Shown here in pieces: positions 35,351 to 42,940 of a stretch of DNA of 64,000 nucleotides. Under the pieces are notes generated by a model. It did not search any database. It was not told the DNA's origin and saw only the letters and a program-made list of their open reading frames with translations. Origin of the DNA: Poriferisodalis sp965262965 (GTDB lineage Bacteria; Actinomycetota; Acidimicrobiia; Acidimicrobiales; Poriferisodalaceae). The position numbers and the translations under genes were made by a program. The stretch covers positions 3,100,001 through 3,164,000 of the forward strand of contig NZ_OZ253573.1 of the NCBI RefSeq assembly GCF_965262965.1, in the 5' to 3' direction. Position 1 is the first letter of the stretch, and every line of letters begins with the position of its first letter.

Positions 35351-36208
35351 GGCGCAGCCGGACGGCACGCCGTCGCAGAGCGCCTTCTTCAGGGCGACTG
35401 AAGCTGCCCGTTACGCGCGGCAATCTAGATTCGCGCTTACGAGGACTCCACGGGTCGCGCCCTCGTCGTCTTCTGGGGGCCAATCCTCTCTGCAGTGGTG
35501 ACACCGTTTGCGGACGCAATCAACGACGTACGGCCTGGTCAGCCTCTTGATCTCATGTTGACCTCATTTGGCGGAGATGCCGAAGCCGCGATCCGTATGG
35601 CGACGATGTGCCACGCCGAACGCGACGACTTCCGCGTGATTGTCCCGGACACAGCTGCATCGGCCGCGACGCTCTTGGCCTTGGCCGCTGAGGCAGTCGT
35701 TATGAGTGACACGTCTGCGCTTGGACCCGTCGACCCTCAGATTCTCTTGCCTCACCGAGATCAGTACTTCCCGGCAAAGGGGATTGTCGAACTCGTAGAT
35801 GATCTTGACGGTAAGACTCGTGACAACCCGCACGCGTTTGAGCTGTACGCCGCGCTATTGGCAGACGTAGATGCTGTCGCCTACCAGACTGCGAAGGACG
35901 CGATCAGACGTACCGACGAACTTGTCCCAGAAGTCCTCCGACTCCGTCACACACCACCGGATGACGACGAAATCAAGGCCTTGACGGAGAGCCTCCAGAG
36001 CTCTGCGATGCACTCGGCCACCATCGGGCACGCCAGAGCACACGAACTTGGTATCCCTACCGAATACCTATCGCAACACTCATCGACGTGGGACCTCTTG
36101 TGGCGGCTTCACGCCCACTACGCGTTCCTGCTCGGTCCTCAGCCCCGAGAGAACATGATCGAGGGCCGCCGAGTGTCGTTCCAATTCGCACGACCGGGAA
36201 AGCGCTGA
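35340..36208 (+). pseudogene. SDH-family Clp-fold serine protease, one frameshift
   Basis: ATG 35340 (GGAG eight bases before) opens MSDEAQPDGTPSQSAFFRAT and reads to RYARQS. After two surplus bases (35427-35428) the next frame continues IRAYEDSTGRALVVFWGPIL and runs to 36208. The second part has the Clp/crotonase-fold serine protease pattern: LTSFGGDAEAAIRMA, PDTAASAATLLALAAEAVVM with the likely catalytic Ser, and DTSALGPVDPQI. These proteases are found in mobile and defence contexts. A product from GTG 35495 would lack the first strand of the fold. Confidence 0.75.
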
Positions 36209-36224
36209 CCGAGGAGGTATTCCG

Positions 36225-36302
36225 ATGACCGACACGACGCTCGCTGGCGGCGGTCCGGTACTGCCGAACGGGACGCAGGGCCAAGGCCGTTTATTGCGCT
36301 GA
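36225..36302 (+). CDS. 25-residue leader-type ORF
   Basis: MTDTTLAGGGPVLPNGTQGQ... begins 5-7 bases after a strong GAGGAGG at 36211. Its TGA (36300-36302) is followed after one base by the ATG of the next small gene, which itself has no SD. Coupling would explain how that gene is translated. It could also be the true N-terminus of the next gene shifted by an indel. Confidence 0.3.
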   Translation: MTDTTLAGGGPVLPNGTQGQGRLLR

Positions 36303-36303
36303 A

Positions 36304-36507
36304 ATGCCGAAACAACGAGCATCTGGAGGTTTGCCCGCCCTGCCGTTGGATCGCGGCGTCCAAGTGGATGATGCAATCAGATACGCACGTGAGAACGTCG
36401 CCGACGACAAAGCCCTCGGCTACACCGTCCGGCGAGTGGCTCGTGATGGAACGATCGCCGACCTTGCAGCTTTGGTGACGGCTCTCCGCGACGATCTGCG
36501 CCGTTGA
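36304..36507 (+). CDS. small unknown protein, tandem copy 1
   Basis: A 67-residue protein: a short variable N-terminus, then DRGVQVDDAIRYARENVADD and GYTVRRVARDGTIADLAALV followed by TALRDDLRR. A second copy lies 74 bp downstream. The last 29 residues are identical in both copies although 15 of those codons differ, all silently, which shows selection on the protein. No domain was recognised. It starts one base after the stop of a 25-residue leader ORF with a strong SD. Confidence 0.65.
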   Translation: MPKQRASGGLPALPLDRGVQVDDAIRYARENVADDKALGYTVRRVARDGTIADLAALVTALRDDLRR

Positions 36508-36580
36508 AATTCGCTCGCTGCTGTCGTCCTTCGAGCAGGCCGGTTGACATCTCTCGTGCGTCCGCTTCGAACCGCCGCCA

Positions 36581-36817
36581 ATGCCGCGAACCGGGGCTGT
36601 TCGTCGTTCAACCAGACCCGGGGGGCGAGCAGCCGGCAAAGCGCCGGCTCGGCCACTGGACCGCGGACTGTGCGTTGACGATGCGATCAAATTCGCCCGA
36701 GAGAAGATTGCCGAAGATCAGGAGCTTGGATACACCGTCCGGCGAGTCGCACGAGACGGGACGATCGCAGACCTTGCTGCGCTAGTGACAGCCCTTCGCG
36801 ACGACCTGCGCCGCTGA
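36581..36817 (+). CDS. small unknown protein, tandem copy 2
   Basis: A 78-residue frame with an Arg-rich N-terminus and the same core as copy 1: DRGLCVDDAIKFAREKIAED, then GYTVRRVARDGTIADLAALV and TALRDDLRR. Differences in the core are conservative (R/K, Y/F, V/I). ATG 36581 has no clear SD, so the start is uncertain; the coding core begins about 36650. It ends four bases before the convergent DUF488 gene. Confidence 0.6.
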   Translation: MPRTGAVRRSTRPGGRAAGKAPARPLDRGLCVDDAIKFAREKIAEDQELGYTVRRVARDGTIADLAALVTALRDDLRR

Positions 36818-36820
36818 CGT

Positions 36821-37360
36821 TCACTCGCCGCCGTCGTCCCCGAAGAGGGTCAACTGCTGCTCTGAGTTCGTGTCGCAACGCTGCAGCTCAGATTCCGGGA
36901 CGAGGCGGCCGTCGCTTCGGATATGCATCACGGTCGGCGGGGTCTGTTCCGCCAGCAGCGCCCTGGTGACGAGCAGCCGCCGGTGGCAGTGCGCCGGGTC
37001 CTCTTCGCTGCACATCATGGTCACACGCTGCTTCTCCGCACGGTCGAGCAGACGTCGCAAGCCACCGACGAAGCGCTGTGTCTGAGCGAGCAGGTCGTAG
37101 AGCACATTGCCGGCGTCGTCGTACAGCATCGGCTCAGGGGGCCGGCCGCCCAGCTCGCGGCCCAAGAACACATAGCCGAGACCGGCCTCGGCCAGCAGTT
37201 GTCGCAGTGCCGTTTGCCTGAAGTGAGGCGAGAACCGGCTGTAAGGCTGCGAACGGACGTCGGCGACTGCCTCGATGCTGTGCTGTTGCAGCAGTTCAAC
37301 GAAGCGCTCCGGCCCGTGATTGGAATGGCCGATCGTCCACAACTCGACAGCGCTGCTCAC
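36821..37360 (-). CDS. DUF488 family protein
   Basis: A 179-residue DUF488 protein: LWTIGHSNHGPERFVELLQQ, EAVADVRSQPYSRFSPHF, YVFLGRELGGRPPEPMLYD, VTMMCSEEDPAHCHRRLL. The conserved Arg/Pro-Ser and CxExxPxxCHR motifs are present. The family's function is not established; it is common in mobile islands and near nucleases. GTG 37360 was chosen because the family N-terminus begins just after it and GAGAGGG is upstream; the longer frame adds about 100 unrelated residues. Confidence 0.85.
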   Translation of the reverse strand: MSSAVELWTIGHSNHGPERFVELLQQHSIEAVADVRSQPYSRFSPHFRQTALRQLLAEAGLGYVFLGRELGGRPPEPMLYDDAGNVLYDLLAQTQRFVGGLRRLLDRAEKQRVTMMCSEEDPAHCHRRLLVTRALLAEQTPPTVMHIRSDGRLVPESELQRCDTNSEQQLTLFGDDGGE

Positions 37361-37438
37361 TTCGGCCACCCTCTCTGGTCGCTGCGTTAGCGTGGCACGC
37401 CGTTCGACTTGCGTTGTTGTCGGCGCTGAGGTTGCGCT

Positions 37439-38371
37439 GTGACTGCCGCATGCGACAATGAGCACGTGGGAACCCGATTGGTGCTTCGCCTCGCGCGGGA
37501 GCGAGCCAGCCTCGGTCAGGCGGACGCGGTCGACGTTGCGCGCCTCATTCTGGGCGCTAACGCAGTTATGAACCGAACGGCCTCGATAATCGCCGGACGC
37601 CAGCCTGGGTTGAGAGGACCGCTGCCGAAGGGGATTGCTGAGGCAGTCCGGCTGCAGCTGCACGGCATTTCAGAAGGCAGTCTGGTGCTTGAGTTCGAGC
37701 TGCCCGACTCGCTGGACGAAACGCATGCGCTGGACCTCGACGACACACCGCTTGGTGAAGCGACGGCTCTGACAGCACTCGCCGTTTTGGAGGGATCGGA
37801 GACTGGCTACAGCGATACGGCTGCGGCGTGGAATCAACTGGCCAGTGAACTGGATATTGGCGGACGCAACGAGTCGTTGACATTCATCATGCCGTCACAC
37901 GCTCGACCCGATGCGGTCCTCGACCGAGACGCTCGCACCCGATTGGCCGGTACCGCACGCAGTCGTGAACGAAGCGATGCTGCGGGTGAACGAATCGGGA
38001 TCCTCTACGAGGCTGATTTTGAGAGGAATTCGGCACGCTTGCGATCTGCCGATGGTGCCTCGGTCGTAGTGAGGTTTGACGATGACCAGGCCGCGTCGGT
38101 CAAGGATGCACTGCGCAAGAAGACTCGTCTCCAAGGGCATATCACCTACAACGAACGCACTTCGGAAGTGGTCGCAGTCGACCTCATCGAGATCTTGCGA
38201 GCGGACCAGCTTGAGCTCGGTCTGCCGGTGTCAGACTTCTGGACAACGAAGACCGTCCACGAGTTCGCAGAAGAGCAGGGCGTTTCCCCCGTGTCGACCA
38301 TCGACGAGTTGAGGGACGACACCATCAGCGAACATGAGGCCAAAGCCTTCATGGATGCGCTCGGGTTGTGA
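37439..38371 (+). CDS. hypothetical protein, candidate antitoxin for a PIN partner
   Basis: A 310-residue protein of unknown family. The N-terminal part is helical (VLRLARERASLGQADAVDVA), the middle has beta segments (GILYEADFERNSARL, VVRFDDDQAASVKDAL, GHITYNERTSEVVAVDL), and the tail EEQGVSPVSTIDELRDDTIS looks like the acidic binding tails of PIN antitoxins. A decayed PIN frame starts three bases after its stop. GTG 37439 was used; GTG 37466 is an alternative. Confidence 0.7.
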   Translation: MTAACDNEHVGTRLVLRLARERASLGQADAVDVARLILGANAVMNRTASIIAGRQPGLRGPLPKGIAEAVRLQLHGISEGSLVLEFELPDSLDETHALDLDDTPLGEATALTALAVLEGSETGYSDTAAAWNQLASELDIGGRNESLTFIMPSHARPDAVLDRDARTRLAGTARSRERSDAAGERIGILYEADFERNSARLRSADGASVVVRFDDDQAASVKDALRKKTRLQGHITYNERTSEVVAVDLIEILRADQLELGLPVSDFWTTKTVHEFAEEQGVSPVSTIDELRDDTISEHEAKAFMDALGL

Positions 38372-38374
38372 CGC

Positions 38375-38695
38375 GTGCCGCTCCAAGCGTCGCTTGTCGA
38401 CACTGGTGTCTTCTCATGCCCGACACGGCGACGCGCTCAGGCGCTCGTCGACACGCTTCTCGATCATCGAGCTCGCAGGAATGGCGAGGGCGTCTTGGCA
38501 CCGGCTTCGCGCCTCAGCTACACCTCCAACCTGAAGGTGTCTTGCGAGTGGGCATCCGCCGAACGGCCGCAGTCGCCTCCGATTCGCGCCGTTCCGGTCT
38601 GCGAACCACCCGAATTCGTAAACGATCCCGGCATCGACCTCGCGCACCTTCTCGGAACTCAACCGATCCGCGTCCTTCAACCCGATTCGAGCTGA
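38375..38695 (+). pseudogene. PIN-domain toxin remnant
   Basis: The frame starts VPLQASLVDTGVFSCPTRRR, where LVDTGVFS is the first strand and catalytic Asp of a VapC/PIN domain. The remaining 85 residues do not show the later acidic residues of the fold, and fragments in other frames do not complete it. It begins three bases after the 310-residue gene, as expected for the toxin of a pair, but the product looks inactive. Confidence 0.35.
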
Positions 38696-38726
38696 CGCGG
38701 CCACATCACCGCAGTCTCGGCTGTCG

Positions 38727-38770
38727 TTGTCGCGGCCTATTAGGTCATTTATATCTGACTAACCTAGTCA
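38727..38770 (+). promoter_or_regulatory. promoter and operator of the first VapBC-type operon
   Basis: A possible -35 TTGTCG (38727-38732) and -10 TTATAT (38749-38754) are 16 bases apart. TGACTAACCTAGTCA at 38756-38770, with perfect 6-bp arms, abuts the antitoxin start codon. This AT-rich palindrome fits autorepression by the antitoxin or the complex. It is a sequence-only prediction. Confidence 0.45.
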
Positions 38771-38771
38771 T

Positions 38772-39056
38772 ATGAGTTCCGGTACGGTGTCTGTTTCCGA
38801 ACTGAAGGCGAACCTGTCCCGCTACCTGCGTGAGGTGCGGCGAGGCGGTGAGCTGCAGGTGACCGATCGCGGCACGCCGGTTGCGAGGCTTGTTCCCCCC
38901 GCGGAGCCCGAGGACGAGCATCTCAGCCGATTGATCAAGTTGGGTGTGCTTCGAGCGGGGCAGGGAGATGCCGCGGCCGTGCTCGACGAACCTCCCTTGC
39001 AGATCCCCACCAGCCTCACCGACGCGTTGGCCGAGGAGAGAGAGGATCGTGCGTGA
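38772..39056 (+). CDS. Phd/YefM-type antitoxin (VapB position)
   Basis: A 94-residue antitoxin. The N-terminal Phd/YefM DNA-binding fold is SGTVSVSELKANLSRYLREV, then GGELQVTDRGTPVARLVPP. The C-terminal half is a flexible acidic toxin-binding tail ending DALAEEREDRA. It overlaps the PIN toxin gene by four bases (GTGA). A palindrome directly upstream of ATG 38772 is the likely autoregulatory site. Confidence 0.9.
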   Translation: MSSGTVSVSELKANLSRYLREVRRGGELQVTDRGTPVARLVPPAEPEDEHLSRLIKLGVLRAGQGDAAAVLDEPPLQIPTSLTDALAEEREDRA

Positions 39057-39478
39057 GGTACTGGGATACCTCGGCGCTCGTACCGCTCTTCGTTGCCGAG
39101 CCGACAACTGACGCAGCGCGGTCGTGGCTGCGTGAAGACGGCGTCATCGCTACCTGGGCATGGACGCGAGTAGAGATCACCAGCGCCGTAGAGCGGCGTA
39201 CGCGCGATGGCGATCTGTCGCGGGAGCAGCGCCGCAGCGTCATGAGTCGCCTGGACGGATTCAGCGCGACATGGCACGAAGTGGTCGAGATGCTGGCCGT
39301 GCGGTCGCGTTCGATGTCGGTGCTGGCACGGCATCCGCTTCGGGCGGCCGACGCCGCCCAGCTCGGCGCGGCATTGCATGTTCAAGAACAGCTCGGTGCC
39401 CCTTTGCAGTTCGTGAGTCTGGACCGACGTCTCGCCGAAGCAGCCGAGCGCGAAGGACTTGCCGTCGTCATCCACTGA
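39053..39478 (+). CDS. VapC-type PIN-domain ribonuclease toxin
   Basis: A 141-residue PIN domain: RYWDTSALVPLFVAE (Asp5), WTRVEITSAVERR (Glu), HPLRAADAAQLGAAL (Asp) and FVSLDRRLAEAAEREGLAV give the acidic quartet for Mg-dependent RNA cleavage. The GTG start lies inside the antitoxin stop region, so translation is coupled. It likely cleaves tRNA or rRNA when the antitoxin is degraded. Confidence 0.9.
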   Translation: MRYWDTSALVPLFVAEPTTDAARSWLREDGVIATWAWTRVEITSAVERRTRDGDLSREQRRSVMSRLDGFSATWHEVVEMLAVRSRSMSVLARHPLRAADAAQLGAALHVQEQLGAPLQFVSLDRRLAEAAEREGLAVVIH

Positions 39479-39671
39479 GCAACGGCTCGCCTAACCGAGT
39501 GAACTGCTTGCTGAGCGGTGCCTATCCATCTCGAACATCGGACCCCGCGCAATTGAGCGCCACAAGTCTCGGAACGATGCTTCCGCCAGCGCAATGGGAA
39601 GTGTGCGGGTAAACGGCAGACCCAAGAGTCGCGCTGTTTGTAGCCGCTGAAGCTGGACGAATGAGTTGACG

Positions 39672-40205
39672 ATGAGCCTTCCCCTGCTCGACGAGATTCC
39701 CGACGGTCGTGCATGCCTGCTGACGTGGAACCCGGACGATTGGGAGTTGACAGCAGAGGAGTATTACGCGCGGGTCCTGATTACGGCCACGACCGGCGGG
39801 TTCATGAATGGTTGGACGCTGGGCACGAACTTCCGGCAGATTGAGGCAGGCAGCGAGGTTTTTCTCTTTCGTCACGGCGACTTCGGGGGGATCGTCGCGC
39901 ACGGATTTGCGGTCTGCGATCCGTACCCGGGTGACGAAAACGGCGTCGAGGTTGACGAGCCGTCGAATGAGTTCTGGTGGATTCAGGTCGCTTGGTCGCT
40001 CTGGAAGCCTTTGGAAGTCAGACTGAGGACCGACGAACTCGAAGCCTTGGCGCCGTCGGCGTTCGACGACCCGATCCTGGCCTCCGGGCGGCGGCTCGAG
40101 GCGGACAGCTCGAGCCATCAGCGATGTCTTCTACGACGTGTGAGGCGTTGCGAGGCCTATGTGAAGGCATCAGAGCCGACTGATAGGTACGACGCGCTGG
40201 CCTGA
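39672..40205 (+). CDS. EVE/PUA-like domain protein
   Basis: A 177-residue protein. The opening ACLLTWNPDDWEL, the W in GWTLGTNFRQIEAGSEVFLF and RHGDFGGIVAHGFAVCDPYP match EVE/PUA-like nucleic-acid reader domains that often sit in front of HNH or McrB-type nucleases; such domains bind modified bases. No nuclease motif follows here, and the last 35 residues are basic and unlike the family, so the gene may have lost its catalytic part. ATG 39672 follows an in-frame TTG; no strong SD. Confidence 0.55.
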   Translation: MSLPLLDEIPDGRACLLTWNPDDWELTAEEYYARVLITATTGGFMNGWTLGTNFRQIEAGSEVFLFRHGDFGGIVAHGFAVCDPYPGDENGVEVDEPSNEFWWIQVAWSLWKPLEVRLRTDELEALAPSAFDDPILASGRRLEADSSSHQRCLLRRVRRCEAYVKASEPTDRYDALA

Positions 40206-40432
40206 ACGCTTGGTGCTGACGAATCGATCACCCGACGCAAACCCCACGGAGGTGATCGACCCCGCAGCGTCTCGATACCTGTCCGCTCGCTTCTGGGTCT
40301 GAACCGCCATCACGTGATTTCCAAGCCCCTACCGTGCGCTGGATCGACCACTGGGTAAGCTTGTCAAGTCGGGCGAATAGTGTCTCGCTGGTTGCGACGG
40401 GATCCGTTGTTCGTGGGTCCTCGGGAGAGTTG

Positions 40433-40855
40433 ATGCGCACACGCAAGAGTGGTTCGGCCGATGCCAGCGCAAGCCCGGTAATCCTCATTCGCTTGAAGCC
40501 TTGGCAGATCATGCGAGAGGAAATCGAGTCCGGGACGTTTCGAGCCGGTCACGGCTATCGAGACGACATGTCGTCCAGCGATCTGGTCGACTCCACGAGA
40601 GCGTGGTGGAGGATTCGCCCCGAGCGGGTGCGGTGCGAGGGCATCCGCCACGCCGTCGCGGTGCATCAGGGCATCACGCGAGCAGTTGTGGAGATTGGCG
40701 ACTGGTTCCAGCGCTCGGAAGACAGACGTTGGGCCTTCTCGGCAACGCTGGTGACCGAAGGTCCGATCTACGACGAATGGGTCGGACCGTCCGGACGCAC
40801 GCTCAATTTCGCCCGTGGCGACCAGAGTCCGATCCGCTACTGGACGCCGAGCTAA
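40433..40855 (+). CDS. hypothetical PUA-like protein
   Basis: A 140-residue protein with VILIRLKPWQIMREEIESGT, LVDSTRAWWRIRPERVRCEG, AVAVHQGITRAVVEIGDWFQ and GDQSPIRYW. The pattern (STRxWWR..., AVxxGITRxVxEI, PIRY) recurs in small actinobacterial proteins, from memory, and suggests a beta-barrel ligand-binding fold. ATG 40433 has GGGAGA about five bases upstream. Its function is unknown; with the EVE-like gene just before it, a role in sensing nucleic acid is possible. Confidence 0.55.
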   Translation: MRTRKSGSADASASPVILIRLKPWQIMREEIESGTFRAGHGYRDDMSSSDLVDSTRAWWRIRPERVRCEGIRHAVAVHQGITRAVVEIGDWFQRSEDRRWAFSATLVTEGPIYDEWVGPSGRTLNFARGDQSPIRYWTPS

Positions 40856-41112
40856 CCAAGATCACCACCCTGAGGTGGCTGATCACGCGCCTCCAAAGAG
40901 TCATGTTCACGCGGTGCTGAATCGAGCCCGTAGAGGATCTCGTCGACCATTCCTGGCTCGATGCTCAGACCCGCTGGCCCGAAGCCCGCGAGCGTCGCCC
41001 ACGAGTCTCGGTCTCGCAGGTTCGGTCGAGGGTTCTTGTTTACGTCCACGGTGAATGACGTATACAAGCACGGCTGGAGGCCTCGTACCGCTCGCATTGT
41101 CCAGCGGTCGAC

Positions 41113-41508
41113 TTAGCGGTTGACATGCTGGCGTCGGACCGCCTTCGACTCGGACACAGCGAGTGCCATCACTTCGTCGTCGCCGGGATTGTCTGCCGAA
41201 TTCCCAGATGAGATAGATGCCGCGGCAGATGACCGCACGAAACGACTGCGGGCTTGCGCTCCCGTCAGACCGACGGCGTCACCGATCTGATCCCAGGACG
41301 CGCCGGACAATCGGGCAGCGCGCATCAGTTCCCGGCATGATTCCGTCAACGGAACGTCACATCGCTCTGCCTTGTGGAGCGCATCGAGCATCGTTGTCGG
41401 ATCCCCGGTCTCGGCTCCTGTGCTCACACTGTGCAGCGTAAGCGCACCCTCCCCATCCACCATCGGAATATCGGTTGCCGCGCTGCCGGATGACTTTGCG
41501 ATCATCAA
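41113..41508 (-). CDS. hypothetical protein with HTH-like segment
   Basis: A 131-residue protein. The central ELMRAARLSGASWDQIGDAV-GLTGAQARSRF looks like a helix-turn-helix; the ends are low-complexity. It is divergent from the second VapBC operon, with about 110 bp between the starts, and could be a small regulator. No family was named. Confidence 0.5.
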   Translation of the reverse strand: MMIAKSSGSAATDIPMVDGEGALTLHSVSTGAETGDPTTMLDALHKAERCDVPLTESCRELMRAARLSGASWDQIGDAVGLTGAQARSRFVRSSAAASISSGNSADNPGDDEVMALAVSESKAVRRQHVNR

Positions 41509-41619
41509 GGGTCCCGGCCTCCGTCGGCCTGATTCGGTCGCCCAGCCAGCAAGACGGCAGCTTGGGCAGAAGGGAACTAGACTAAGGTGACTGAACTAGG
41601 TTTGAATACGGAGTTGGAC

Positions 41620-41862
41620 GTGCGAGTTGTCAACATGCATGAGGCCAAGACGCATCTCTCGCGGCTGGTTCAGGCAGCGAGTGAGGGTGAGCCGTTCGTG
41701 ATCGCTCGCGCAGGCAAACCGCTCGTCAAGGTGATGTCGATCACTGCACCCAACCCGACTGCGGCGCGCCGCACCGGATTCCTATCGGGCATCGCCGTTC
41801 CAGAGGACTTCGACCGCATGGGCAATCAAGAAATCTCCGACTTGTTCGAAGGTCCCGAGTGA
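41620..41862 (+). CDS. Phd/YefM-type antitoxin (second module)
   Basis: An 80-residue antitoxin: RVVNMHEAKTHLSRLVQAAS, GEPFVIARAGKPLVKVMSI, then an acidic tail (VPEDFDRMGNQEISDLFEG). GTG 41620 was chosen because GGAG lies six bases before it; GTG 41587 is in frame but adds atypical residues. Two GAACTAG direct repeats (41574 and 41593) just upstream may be operator half-sites. The toxin gene overlaps its stop by four bases. Confidence 0.88.
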   Translation: MRVVNMHEAKTHLSRLVQAASEGEPFVIARAGKPLVKVMSITAPNPTAARRTGFLSGIAVPEDFDRMGNQEISDLFEGPE

Positions 41863-42245
41863 GCCTTCTCCTGGACACCCACGTGCTGCTCTGGGCGGCC
41901 GGAGAACCCGAACGCCTCTCGCAGAGCACGCTGGAGATGCTCGAGGATCCCGCTGTTGCAGTGACGTTCAGCGCCGCGTCGATCTGGGAAGTCGCAATCA
42001 AGAACGGTCTCGGCCGCGCAGATTTCAGCGTCGATCCCCGTGTACTTCGGCGAGGCTTGCTTGAACACGGGTACGTCGAACTCCCCGTCACCGGAGCGCA
42101 CGCCGCCGCGGTCGACGTGTTGCCTGACATTCACCGCGACCCGTTCGATCGACTCCTGATCGCGCAGGCCCACGCCGAAGGGCTGACGCTGCTTACTGCC
42201 GACAGCGTCATCGGTCGTTACCCCGGCCCTATCCAGGTCATCTGA
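41859..42245 (+). CDS. VapC-type PIN-domain toxin (second module)
   Basis: A 128-residue PIN protein: LLLDTHVLLWAAGEPERLS (catalytic Asp), AASIWEVAIKNGLG (Glu), HRDPFDRLLIAQAHAEGL (Asp) and LLTADSVIGRYPG. It fits the PIN group that pairs with Phd-type antitoxins. The GTG start overlaps the antitoxin stop. It is unrelated in detail to the first VapC, so the two modules should not cross-neutralise. Confidence 0.9.
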   Translation: MSLLLDTHVLLWAAGEPERLSQSTLEMLEDPAVAVTFSAASIWEVAIKNGLGRADFSVDPRVLRRGLLEHGYVELPVTGAHAAAVDVLPDIHRDPFDRLLIAQAHAEGLTLLTADSVIGRYPGPIQVI

Positions 42246-42254
42246 TCGTCTGCC

Positions 42255-42440
42255 TCACGACCTGTCGCACGGTTCGACTTGCAGCGTGACGCCTTCGGCG
42301 TCGGCGACTTGGTGCCAGAAGAGGTCGACGTTGGCCTCGGCGAAATGAACGGACCCACCAACACCGCCAACCCACGGACAACGTCCCCGGTTGTCACAAC
42401 TAGCGCAGGGCGCGACTTCCAGTGCCCGGCGATGCAACAA
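42255..42440 (-). pseudogene. possible glyoxalase/VOC-domain fragment
   Basis: A 61-residue frame containing GSVHFAEANVDLFWHQVADA and EGVTLQVEPCDRS, which resembles one beta-alpha-beta unit of a vicinal-oxygen-chelate protein. The rest of the domain is absent on both sides. Probably a gene remnant, or a chance match. Confidence 0.25.
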
Positions 42441-42484
42441 TCGCGGCCTTACCGGTGCCCCAACAAGATCACGGAGGGACTGCC

Positions 42485-42925
42485 ATGAACGAGGCGGCCG
42501 AGCGAGTGCCGTCGGGCCATTGCCTGTGCGGCGGCGTGAGCTACGAGGTGCACGGACCGATCCGTCAGGTGTGGAACTGCCACTGCTGGCGCTGTCGCCG
42601 CTGGACGGGCCATTACATGGCCGCGACGGGATGCAAGCGCGCTGACCTCCAGCTTGTGTCGGACGCCACCCTGGCCTGGCACCACCCTGCCGACGACCCC
42701 AACGTGGCCTACGGCTTCTGCCGGGAATGCGGCGGATCGCTCTTTTGGAAGGTGGAAGAGGGCCAGCCCGACCAAGTCGACACCATCGCTATCTGCGCGG
42801 GCGCTCTTGACCTTCCCACGGGCCTGCACACCGAGCGGGCCATTTTCGTCGACGATGCCGCCGACTATTACCACCTCGACCCAGCGGTCCCCACCCGGAG
42901 CAGCGAGTCAGCCGATCACGGCTAG
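42485..42925 (+). CDS. GFA-family zinc protein
   Basis: A 146-residue protein of the glutathione-dependent formaldehyde-activating-enzyme (Gfa) family, which are carbon-sulfur-lyase-like zinc proteins. Zinc ligands are visible as SGHCLCGGVSYEV, NCHCWRCRRWTG and GFCRECGGSLFWK. GGAGG precedes ATG 42485. Most family members are not true formaldehyde enzymes, so the substrate is open. Confidence 0.88.
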   Translation: MNEAAERVPSGHCLCGGVSYEVHGPIRQVWNCHCWRCRRWTGHYMAATGCKRADLQLVSDATLAWHHPADDPNVAYGFCRECGGSLFWKVEEGQPDQVDTIAICAGALDLPTGLHTERAIFVDDAADYYHLDPAVPTRSSESADHG

Positions 42926-42940
42926 TGAGCCCCGATGTCG

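Noticed and set aside
40852..41097. 81-residue minus-strand frame in a 250-bp gap
   Set aside because: No SD, no motif and low-complexity C-terminus; not enough support to call a gene, although a remnant cannot be excluded.
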